From NCBI GenBank assembly GCA_022574555.1, contig JACZRV010000020.1, positions 1 through 41,214 on the forward strand: a stretch of DNA of 41,214 nucleotides, written 5' to 3'. The stretch's first letter is position 1. Each line of letters starts with the position of its first letter. The notes beneath the pieces are model-generated. The model was not told where the DNA came from. It saw nothing but the letters and a program-made list of their open reading frames with translations, and made no database searches. A program made the position numbers and the translations under genes. Shown here one piece after another: positions 16,314 through 23,721 of the stretch. Origin of the DNA: SAR324 cluster bacterium (GTDB taxonomy: Bacteria > SAR324 > JACQKK01).

Positions 16314-16534
16314 TCGTGTCGTGCTCCTTCCCCTGCGATTCACCGCAGCGAAACTTATTATAGTAGCAAAGATAGCCGTATATCGAAACAGCATGACGAC
16401 ATAAGGCACTTGCACAGTTGTCTACTAAACGGCAGTGGGCGGTCCGCAGCCGCTCAGGCTGGCGGATTTTTCGCCGATTGGGACGATAACCGTTCCTTTT
16501 CGGCTTGGTGGGGCGGTTCGCCGGGGGGCACACT

Positions 16535-16867
16535 AATTCGATAGCGGTGGCTTTGTTCGGATGCGGCCGCGATGAGTTGCTGTCTCTCTACGTAGATGAC
16601 CTGCTTCCGGATCGGTTTCGGGAGCGCCACGCAGGGCTGGTGAGGGAGTATTTCGCTTATTCGCGATCCGCCCCATGGGAGGGTGCGTGGAACTTGTGGC
16701 GTTGTGGCGCGAACCGGGGACGGACGCGAGGTTACCGTAGAGATCAGCCTCGGTCACTGCGAGCAAGGGCGAACCCTACGTTATCGCCGCTATGCGCGTT
16801 ATCTCGCCCGGAAGGCAGCGGGGGAGGCGATCCTCAAGGCAATGGAAGAGGCTGAGATGGCGAACAA
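16535..16867 (+). repeat. Decayed upstream copy of a tandem PAS-domain duplication
   Basis: This stretch is a near copy of 16965-17293 (offset 430 bp at the start, 426 bp at the end). It codes for the same PAS segment (DELLSLYVDDLLPDRFRERHAGLVREYF) but is broken by an 8-bp duplication (TTGTGGCG motif near 16695-16710) and several 1-2-bp deletions. The histidine kinase gene once had at least two PAS domains; this one no longer reads through. Confidence 0.8.
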
Positions 16868-18497
16868 ACACCTCGATCACACCCTGGAGAGCCTCGACCA
16901 CCTGTTGGCGGCGCTACCGGACGCCATGTTGGGCGTGTCAGCGGACGGCCGCATCAGGCGCGCCAATTCGATAGCCGAAGCTTTGTTCGGATACAGCCGC
17001 GATGAGTTGCTGTCTCTCTACGTAGATGACCTGCTGCCGGATCGGTTTCGGGAACGCCACGCAGGGCTGGTGAGGGAGTATTTCGCTCATCCGCGATTAC
17101 GCCCCATGGGAGAGGGCTTGGACCTTGTGGCGCGAACCGGGGACGGACGCGAGGTTCCCGTAGAGATCAGCCTCGGTCACTTCGAACAAGGGGGCGAACG
17201 CTACGTCATCGCCGCCATCCGCGATATCACCGCCCGGAAGGCAGCGGAGGAGGCGATCCTCAGGGCCAAGGAAGAGGCCGAAGAGGCCAACAACGCCAAA
17301 TCCCAATTTCTATGCAACATGAGCCATGAGCTGCGAACGCCGTTGAACGCCATCTTGGGGTTTGCCCAATTGCTGAAGGCCGAAGGCTCCCACCAGTTAT
17401 CCGAGACCCAAAGAACCGACGTCCAGGAGATCCTCGATGCGGGCAACCACTTGTTGCGGCTCGTCAACGATTTGTTGGATCTGACCCAGATCGAGGCTGG
17501 ACGCATCAATTTGTCCCTGGAATCGGTGGATTTGGGTCATTTGCTTGGGGAATGCCTGAATCTGATCACCCCGATGGCGGAAGAGCGCAATATCATGCTC
17601 TCTTACGGTTCTGGTGATTCGGAGTTTGGTCCCCATGCCCCCGCACCGGCCGATACCTTCCTCTGGTGCGACCGGACTCGGCTGAAACAGGTCGTTCTTA
17701 ATTTCCTATCGAATGCGATCAAGTACAACGAGGAAAACGGCAAGGTCTCTATACGGTGGACAGCCGCCAGTGAAGACCGCATCCGTGTCAGCGTGACCGA
17801 TACGGGTGCGGGCATTGAGCCCAAACGATTGGACGAGCTGTTTACGTCTTTTGGGCGACTGGTCATGGGCCAATCGCAAGTAGAAGGTGCCGGGATCGGG
17901 CTTGTCATCACTAAAAAAATCGTGGAGTTCATGGGCGGCAGCGTTGGTGTAACGAGCGAACTGGGCCATGGCAGTTCGTTCTGGTTCGAATTGCGGAAGG
18001 GCCAGCACCCTTGCGAAGCCACGCAAGATTCCGGGGCCGAATCCCAACCCGATGTGCCCAGCACAGTCGATCAACCGGAATTGGTTGTACTCTACGTGGA
18101 AGACAATCCTTTCGATTCGGCGCTTGTGGGCCGAATGCTAGAGCAGCGGCCTAAAATTCGGCTGCTCTCGGCCCATACACCGCAGTCGGGTCTGGAAATG
18201 GCGCGCACGCGCGACCCTGATCTTATCTTGCTGGACATCAACCTGCCCGGGATGGACGGGTACGAGTTGTTGGAACACCTGCGTGCCATGGAAAACGGAA
18301 AGGATAGGCCAGTGGTGGCCATCAGCGCCAATGCGATGTCGCACGATATCGAAAAGGCCCTTGCCGCGGGCTTCGACGAATACATCACCAAACCGATCGA
18401 CATGCACCGTTTGATCGCTGTTGTGGATCGAATGCTGGATCGTGTCGCGAACGAAACGCGGCGTCCCGAACAAAGCGTCACCGCGGTAGCGCCTTGA
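16683..18497 (+). CDS. Hybrid sensor histidine kinase (PAS-HisKA-HATPase-receiver)
   Basis: This cytosolic phosphorelay protein has a PAS domain at residues 70-185, HisKA at about 205-275 with the phosphorylated His in MSHELRTPLN (H215), and an ATPase domain at 325-440 with N-box LNFLSNAIKYN, DTGAGI (373-378) and GAGIGL (402-407). A receiver domain spans 467-585 with ED (473-474), phospho-acceptor D518 (LLDINLPG) and K570. No membrane segment is present. The listed GTG start lies inside the decayed upstream PAS copy; residues 1-55 are its remnant. An ATG at 16842 (MEEAEMANKHLDHTL) gives a cleaner protein and may be the true start. The signal and the downstream partner are unknown. Confidence 0.85.
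   Translation: MRGTCGVVARTGDGREVTVEISLGHCEQGRTLRYRRYARYLARKAAGEAILKAMEEAEMANKHLDHTLESLDHLLAALPDAMLGVSADGRIRRANSIAEALFGYSRDELLSLYVDDLLPDRFRERHAGLVREYFAHPRLRPMGEGLDLVARTGDGREVPVEISLGHFEQGGERYVIAAIRDITARKAAEEAILRAKEEAEEANNAKSQFLCNMSHELRTPLNAILGFAQLLKAEGSHQLSETQRTDVQEILDAGNHLLRLVNDLLDLTQIEAGRINLSLESVDLGHLLGECLNLITPMAEERNIMLSYGSGDSEFGPHAPAPADTFLWCDRTRLKQVVLNFLSNAIKYNEENGKVSIRWTAASEDRIRVSVTDTGAGIEPKRLDELFTSFGRLVMGQSQVEGAGIGLVITKKIVEFMGGSVGVTSELGHGSSFWFELRKGQHPCEATQDSGAESQPDVPSTVDQPELVVLYVEDNPFDSALVGRMLEQRPKIRLLSAHTPQSGLEMARTRDPDLILLDINLPGMDGYELLEHLRAMENGKDRPVVAISANAMSHDIEKALAAGFDEYITKPIDMHRLIAVVDRMLDRVANETRRPEQSVTAVAP
16965..17293 (+). repeat. Intact downstream copy of the tandem PAS-domain duplication
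   Basis: Codes for residues about 95-203 of the kinase and matches 16535-16867. This copy keeps one continuous frame into the HisKA domain. Confidence 0.8.
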
Positions 18498-18836
18498 TGG
18501 GCGGGAGGCTTTTGGTCGCACGGGCTTCCCGGTTCGCCGCGGCCAATTTTTCGGCCCTTTGCGGCCAAGGGCTGTGCAGGGCGCGCGGCTGCGGGTATGA
18601 TGGAGGGTAGACGGGGATAGCATCCGTCGCCGGCCGCGCTTCCGTATTACAAGTTGGCGGAAAATGGGGCCCCTTTTGGCCGCGAAAACAACAAAAATCG
18701 AAATCGAGCCCATTGGGGCGCTGGCCCTAGAGACAAGAGGTGCTGTGGGCCGTCATCGAGTTTTCCCGACGGCAAGAGCGGACATCTGCGCCGGATGCGA
18801 TATTGCGGCGCCGGCTGATCAACCGGTCAACGCCAC

Positions 18837-18860
18837 CCGGTAGCGCCCGTGCGCTACCGG
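18837..18860. other. Perfect 10-bp inverted repeat in a 577-bp gene-free stretch
   Basis: CCGGTAGCGC (18837-18846) and GCGCTACCGG (18851-18860) flank four bases. It could form a stable hairpin in either transcript. No T-run follows, so it is not a standard terminator. The rest of 18498-19074 shows no supportable gene or RNA. Confidence 0.5.
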
Positions 18861-19074
18861 TGAGGATTTGCCACCGCGCCGGCATTCGTGTTAGGTCTGC
18901 CGACGATTTGCCGAAGGATTAAATCGAGGCGCACCGGCCTGATAGGTAGCCGCCGATGGAGAAATGATTCGCGGCGACCGGGCCGGGATAGGCGAACCGG
19001 GATAGACGAACCACAACTGCGGGCACCACACCAACCCCTTTCCCAGGGCCTGCACCTGAACGGATAAAGACAAG

Positions 19075-19620
19075 ATGGACGCCGAAAAACAAACTTGGCA
19101 GCACTCTCGCAGGTGGATCATCCTCATCACGATCATCATCCTGCTGATCACGCTCTACTTCTACGATCCGTTTACCACCTACCTGGTGGCCGGGGTGCAA
19201 AATATCCGCTTCGGCAATATCGTCTTCTGGTTCGCCTCTCTTGTGGGCGTGGTGGGGTTCGCCATCGGCCACTGGAATTCCTTTCGACGCAACATCTTTC
19301 AGGCACCGGGAGCGGCCAACGTGGAAGGCCTGGTCTTCGAGTCTTTGCAGATTACCCTGATGACGGCGGTCATATTCTGCGCCGGGGGCACGCTACAGGG
19401 GGTGGAGATCATGAGCGAATACCTGCTGGCACGAGGTGATATCATCGACGCGGCGTTCGGTTCCAAGATCCTGACCATCATCCTGCTGGTCATCTTGACG
19501 ATCATTTTTTACCTGCTGCACATGCTGGTGAGGCTCTTCCGCCAGGGCTGGAGCCCCCGCCGCCCGGGACGAAGTTCCCGCTCCGCACCTGTTCCCGCCA
19601 GACCGAAACCATCGTCCTAA
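19075..19620 (+). CDS. Small four-helix membrane protein of unknown function
   Basis: This 181-residue protein has four predicted membrane helices at about residues 14-36, 47-66, 89-110 and 128-152. The second loop has FRRNIFQAPGAANVEGLVFES, and the C-terminal tail is Arg/Pro/Ser-rich. No family recognised. It lies 168 bp upstream of the isochorismatase-family gene on the same strand and may share its transcript. The ATG at 19075 is preceded by a weak AAAGACAAG ribosome site. Confidence 0.65.
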   Translation: MDAEKQTWQHSRRWIILITIIILLITLYFYDPFTTYLVAGVQNIRFGNIVFWFASLVGVVGFAIGHWNSFRRNIFQAPGAANVEGLVFESLQITLMTAVIFCAGGTLQGVEIMSEYLLARGDIIDAAFGSKILTIILLVILTIIFYLLHMLVRLFRQGWSPRRPGRSSRSAPVPARPKPSS

Positions 19621-19788
19621 ACACGCGGCTCCCCCATTCTTCTTTACTTCTCCGGCGGCCCTTTGCAGGGCGCAGGACTGGCTGCGGCGGGTCCATGCGC
19701 CTTGTCATTTGCCCGCGAAACGGGTAGGCATGCAGGACACAAATTCGCCGCCGCGGGGCGGTGGAACCTCATCGGCAGGAGATGACTC

Positions 19789-20496
19789 ATGGATAACCGC
19801 ACTATCGAAGATTACAAACGCAAGGGATTCTCGCGTCGCTCCGGATTCGGCAGCAAACCCGCGCTGCTCGTCGTGGATTTCATCAACGGATTCACGGACC
19901 CCAGCTCGCCCCTGGGTGGCGATTACACCCGTGAATTGGAGGTGACCAATCGGCTGCTGGCAGGTTTCCGCGGCGCCGGTTTGCCCATCATCTTTACGAC
20001 GATCGCCTATGAGCCCCACTTCCGTGATGCGGGGGTGTTCATCAAGAAGGTGCCCACGCTCTCGATCCTGTTGAAGGGCTCGCCGATGGCCGAGGTGGAC
20101 TCGCGGATCAGGCCGCTGCCGGGGGAATATGTGCTTGAAAAGAAGATGCCCAGCTCCTTTTTCAACACACGGCTGGATACCTACCTCCAGTCCCTGGGCG
20201 TGGACACCGTGGTGATGGCGGGATGCACCACCAGCGGTTGCATTCGTGCTTCGGCGATCGATGCGATGCAGTACGGTTTCATCACCGTCGTGGTGGCCGA
20301 CGCCGTCGGCGACCGGGCGCAGGGGCCGCATGAGGCCAACCTGTTCGATATCGACGCCAAGTACGGCGACGTGATGCCGGCCCAGGAAGCGCTGGACCAC
20401 CTGCAGCGCCTGTCCACGACCGGCGGCATCGCCTCCAGCGTCCACCAGGAGTTCCAGCAGTGGTGGAATCAGGGGAGCCCCGGCAGGCTGTCCTGA
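19789..20496 (+). CDS. Isochorismatase-family cysteine hydrolase (N-carbamoylsarcosine amidase-like)
   Basis: This 235-residue cytosolic hydrolase has the catalytic Asp in KPALLVVDFINGF (D30), the catalytic Lys region at about 118-119 (LEKKMPSSFFNT) and the nucleophile Cys in GCTTSGCIRASAIDAM (C151). The T-S-G-C-x-R-A-x-x-x-D-A pattern and the long N-terminus are typical of N-carbamoylsarcosine and related amidases, which split a carbamoyl or amide bond releasing ammonia. The start is supported by AGGAG about 9 bp upstream. Neighbours include a carbon-nitrogen hydrolase, and HyuAB is encoded 4.5 kb away, so a role downstream of hydantoin ring opening is plausible. Substrate is not determined; maleamate or ureidoacrylate amidases are alternatives. 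Confidence 0.85.
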   Translation: MDNRTIEDYKRKGFSRRSGFGSKPALLVVDFINGFTDPSSPLGGDYTRELEVTNRLLAGFRGAGLPIIFTTIAYEPHFRDAGVFIKKVPTLSILLKGSPMAEVDSRIRPLPGEYVLEKKMPSSFFNTRLDTYLQSLGVDTVVMAGCTTSGCIRASAIDAMQYGFITVVVADAVGDRAQGPHEANLFDIDAKYGDVMPAQEALDHLQRLSTTGGIASSVHQEFQQWWNQGSPGRLS

Positions 20497-20641
20497 TCAG
20501 GCTGCGGCAGCTCGCAATGGGCGGGGAAATGGAAGGGTTCTTGCCGCAATAACGTCTTCACGCTGCCCGAAACCTTGATAGGCTGGTGTCCGTACATGGC
20601 TGGAGCACGCCGGAAGTGACGCCGCGCCCGGCTTCGTCAAT

Positions 20642-20669
20642 CCACATCACTGAGACCACATCACTGAGA
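20642..20669 (+). repeat. Perfect 14-bp tandem repeat just before a start codon
   Basis: CCACATCACTGAGA occurs twice head to tail, ending 6 bp before the ATG at 20676. Each copy ends in a GAG that could act as a weak ribosome site, so the doubling places two such sites upstream of the gene. Confidence 0.6.
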
Positions 20670-20675
20670 TATACC

Positions 20676-21263
20676 ATGGCTTCAGAATCCCACAGAGGAT
20701 TGTCCTCGGCCTTCGACGACTTACTCAAGGCCAATCGCGATCAGCTTGATTCCCGCATGCGGGGAGTATGGAGTACCCGTTCGGCCACGGCCGAAGCGGA
20801 CTACTCGGGCCCTGCGGATCAATTGCCGCCGGTGGCGAACCCGCCTCCCGTCATATCGCAGCGGCCCGTGGCCCCGTCCGGCTCTCCACTGCGCCAGGAG
20901 GGGGAATATCATTCCGCATCGCAGGTGTGGGATGCGGCGAAATCGGATATCGCCCAGGTGCTCAACGAAAGGTTCGGCACGGCGTGGGAGTATTCAGTCG
21001 TCAAACGTCACCGGGAGGGTGACGAGTACATCGTCATGGGTAAGCTGGCGGTTCCCGCAAAGGGAATCAGCAAGACCCAGTTCGGTAGAGGGCGAATCCC
21101 CCGCGAGGGGGCCGCCCACAGCGGCGTGAGCGGGTCCGCAGGGGGAATTACATTCAGTTTGGGCGATAGCCGGGGCGGCGCAGGCAGCAGTCAGTCGCCC
21201 GAGGAGCGGGGCTATCGACGGGCGATCGAAGACGCACTGGCCAATTGCGCGGCTCTGCTTTGA
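20676..21263 (+). CDS. Stand-alone homologue of the HyuB N-terminal module
   Basis: This 195-residue protein has no signal or membrane segment. The ATG at 20676 is chosen because its product aligns from the first residues with HyuB: M-A-S-E-S-H-R-G-L-S with M-T-E-S-S-G-F-S, then FDDLLKANRDQLD with LDDLLQTNREQFD. A Pro/Ser-rich linker (40-80) follows, then a compact domain at 85-195 with WEYSVVK, YIVMGKLAV, GISKTQFGRGR and AIEDALANCAALL. A Gly/Ser-rich insert at 145-175 is absent from HyuB. The pattern resembles Rad52-like domains by eye only. It lies between two amide hydrolase genes, which with the HyuB fusion suggests a shared docking or regulatory role. A GTG at 20586 would add 30 unrelated residues. 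Confidence 0.7.
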   Translation: MASESHRGLSSAFDDLLKANRDQLDSRMRGVWSTRSATAEADYSGPADQLPPVANPPPVISQRPVAPSGSPLRQEGEYHSASQVWDAAKSDIAQVLNERFGTAWEYSVVKRHREGDEYIVMGKLAVPAKGISKTQFGRGRIPREGAAHSGVSGSAGGITFSLGDSRGGAGSSQSPEERGYRRAIEDALANCAALL

Positions 21264-21464
21264 GGTGAATGCCGCCCCGCGGAGCAGGGCGCCACAGACC
21301 GAGCGGTACCACACGTGCCGTGGGATCCCCTGGCGGAGCAAGGCCGTTCCACATCCCGCCCACCGCGAACGGACCGGGTGCAAACGGAGCAATTTCCCGC
21401 AGGCGCGGCAACAGCCCTCGATCCAATACCGTCCGGCGGCGACGGACCGCAGTTGGCTACCGTG

Positions 21465-22382
21465 ATGCCCCTTCCGCCCGACGCCGCACCCATTGCGTCA
21501 ACGCTGACGGGGGATTCGACGACGATAGTGAAAGCAGGGTTGATTCAAACCTCCCTCAACGCCGATACCAACGAGCCCGTCAAAGTCATCGCGGAGAAGA
21601 TGCTGGCCAAGCACTTGCCGATGATCGACGAGGCGGGCAAACAGGGCGTGCAGATCCTCTGCCTGCAGGAACTCTTCAACGGCCCCTACTTTTGCCCATC
21701 CCAAGACAGCAAATGGTACGACCTGGCGGAGCCGATCCCAGACGGGCCGACCACCAGCTTGATGCAAGAATACGCGCGGAAATACCGCATGGTGCTGATC
21801 GTCCCCATCTATGAGAAGGAAATCACGGGCGTCTATTACAACACCGCAGCCGTGATCGACGCCGACGGAAAATACCTGGGAAAATACCGCAAAAGCCACA
21901 TCCCCCAGGTGGCCGGGTTTTGGGAGAAGTTCTTCTTCAAACCGGGCAACCTGGGTTATCCCATCTTCACCACGGCTTATGCCGATATCGGGGTCTATAT
22001 CTGCTACGACCGCCATTTTCCCGAGGGCGCCCGCGCCCTGGGCTTGAATGGCGCGGAGATCGTCTTCAATCCATCGGCCACTGTGGCCGGCCTTTCCCAA
22101 AACCTCTGGCACCTGGAGCAGCCGGCCCACGCCGTGGCCAACGGTTATTTTCTCGGTGCGATCAACCGCGTCGGCACCGAGGCACCCTGGAACATCGGCA
22201 GGTTCTACGGCAACAGCTATTTCGTCAGCCCCCGCGGCCAGTTCCTGGCCCAGGCCAGCGAGGACCGCGACGAGCTGCTCGTGGCCGACCTCAACATGGA
22301 GGAGGTGAAGGAGGTGCGCGACCTGTGGCAATTCTATCGAGACCGGCGTCCGGAAACGTACAAAACTCTTTCCGACCAGTAA
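21465..22382 (+). CDS. Carbon-nitrogen hydrolase (beta-ureidopropionase/N-carbamoyl amidase-like)
   Basis: A nitrilase-superfamily enzyme with all catalytic residues visible: Glu in CLQELFNGPYF, Lys in GKYRKSHIPQ and Cys in YICYDRHFPEG. The W-x-x-x-x-x-x-P-G segment (WEKFFFKPGNLGYP) and ATVAGLSQNLW are typical of the beta-ureidopropionase and N-carbamoylputrescine amidase branch, which cleave N-carbamoyl compounds to amine, ammonia and CO2. The ATG at 21465 gives 305 residues, the family length. The frame is open back to a GTG at 21315, but those 50 residues are low-complexity and unlike the family. No strong ribosome site precedes either start. It probably acts with the upstream amidase and with HyuAB. 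Confidence 0.85.
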   Translation: MPLPPDAAPIASTLTGDSTTIVKAGLIQTSLNADTNEPVKVIAEKMLAKHLPMIDEAGKQGVQILCLQELFNGPYFCPSQDSKWYDLAEPIPDGPTTSLMQEYARKYRMVLIVPIYEKEITGVYYNTAAVIDADGKYLGKYRKSHIPQVAGFWEKFFFKPGNLGYPIFTTAYADIGVYICYDRHFPEGARALGLNGAEIVFNPSATVAGLSQNLWHLEQPAHAVANGYFLGAINRVGTEAPWNIGRFYGNSYFVSPRGQFLAQASEDRDELLVADLNMEEVKEVRDLWQFYRDRRPETYKTLSDQ

Positions 22383-22705
22383 CCCTTTCCCGCGGACTTT
22401 GCACTTGCCCTGCACGGGCATTGAGTTAGCGATCTTTGCGGTGCAATGATACGGTGTCTGAGCCGTTACGAACGGTAAATTCTACGCATAAATTCGCATC
22501 AGCCGAGCCGATGAATGTTGGGCGTCCAAGTCACACTGCACCACTAAGATCGCAGCACCACCAAGATAACGAGATGAACCGTCGAATCCCAGCCATATTC
22601 TCCCATTGGGTGCTGTCATGGTCTTCGCGTCAGCCGCCGCGCCCAAATCCTGGAGGCGCCCCGCCGGGGCGTTGTCCGCCAACAAGCCCGAGCCGGCGTC
22701 GTTCC

Positions 22706-23512
22706 ATGGCGATTTGCTTGATGCTGGCACTGGTGGTTTTGCTCATTCCCGCCTGTGAGAAACGACGGGAAGGCCAGGAGCCAGCCGACATCAATTGGGA
22801 CGACGACAACTGCGAACATTGCGGAATGGTCATCAGCGATAAACTTTACGCGGCCCAGGTTGTGGAGCCCAACGGCGATGTTCACAGATTCGATGACGTG
22901 GGGGACCTGATCATCTGGCTGGAGAACCAGCCATGGAAAGCTCAGGGCAAGGTCTGGGTCGCCGACGCGCGCGACGGCACATGGATCGACGCCGAGAAGG
23001 CGTATTGGAGTCCCGGACATAAGACCCCCATGGGATTCGGCTTTGGTGCGTCGGCCCAGCCGTTCGAGCGCAATATCGCTTTTGCAAGGATTACGCGCAT
23101 CACCCTGATGCGCGATTCCTTGTCACGGCGCCGATCGGGTCAAGCCGGTCAGGGCACTCTTTCCGGGCAAGCCGCAACAGGGGGCCCAGCGGATCAGGCG
23201 GCGGTAAATTCCGAGGCTGGCGATGGCGGGCAAAGCCAGCAAGTCAAGCGTTCCCTGAAACGCCAGCGCAAGGAACAGAGCAAGAGACGGCTCCGCACCG
23301 AGCGGAGAAAGCGCCGCGAAGGTAGGCAACAGGAAATCGTCCGCCGCCGCGCGGAAAAGATCGATTCTTCGGACACGTCGCAACAAATCGAGCTGCAGAG
23401 GGAGCAGCGGAGGAGATTGAAATCGCTGCGAGGCGTATTGGAGCGCGCCAGGAGCCGACGCCAGTCCACCGATGCCCAAATGAACCCACCAGCACCAGAT
23501 ACACAGCGATAG
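22706..23512 (+). CDS. NosL-like copper-binding lipoprotein with long basic tail
   Basis: From the ATG at 22706 the 268-residue product has a short hydrophobic leader and lipobox (LIPAC, C17). Residues 36-41 are C-E-H-C-G-M, the NosL copper motif, followed by AAQVVEPNGDVHRFDDVGDLIIWL as in NosL-type proteins that deliver Cu(I) outside the inner membrane. Residues 138-268 are not part of the family: a Gly/Ala/Gln linker, then a highly basic stretch (KRSLKRQRKEQSKRRL and more) likely helical, then a Pro-rich end. No nitrous oxide reductase genes are in the window. The start is uncertain: no clear ribosome site precedes 22706, and an in-frame ATG at 22574 would give a very long leader. Region 22383-22705 otherwise shows no gene. 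Confidence 0.7.
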   Translation: MAICLMLALVVLLIPACEKRREGQEPADINWDDDNCEHCGMVISDKLYAAQVVEPNGDVHRFDDVGDLIIWLENQPWKAQGKVWVADARDGTWIDAEKAYWSPGHKTPMGFGFGASAQPFERNIAFARITRITLMRDSLSRRRSGQAGQGTLSGQAATGGPADQAAVNSEAGDGGQSQQVKRSLKRQRKEQSKRRLRTERRKRREGRQQEIVRRRAEKIDSSDTSQQIELQREQRRRLKSLRGVLERARSRRQSTDAQMNPPAPDTQR

Positions 23513-23721
23513 GCGCGCGGATTGACCGAACATGCCTCCCGAAATCCCCGTCCCTGGAGAGTTTGCCAACCCCCGGCATTGGTGTTAACGAGGGCCGATA
23601 ACCCGAAATCCGGTTTGACCCCAATTAGACCCGTCCGCCCATACCACCTACAGAAACCGTTAGCCGTCGATAAACAGGTGTGTCGCGGACAGGGAAACCT
23701 TACACGAGAGGATCAAAGATC

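Noticed and set aside
18498..19074. Possible non-coding RNA in the 577-bp gap with a perfect 10-bp hairpin
   Set aside because: No promoter, T-run or recognisable RNA family could be seen; only the hairpin is reported.
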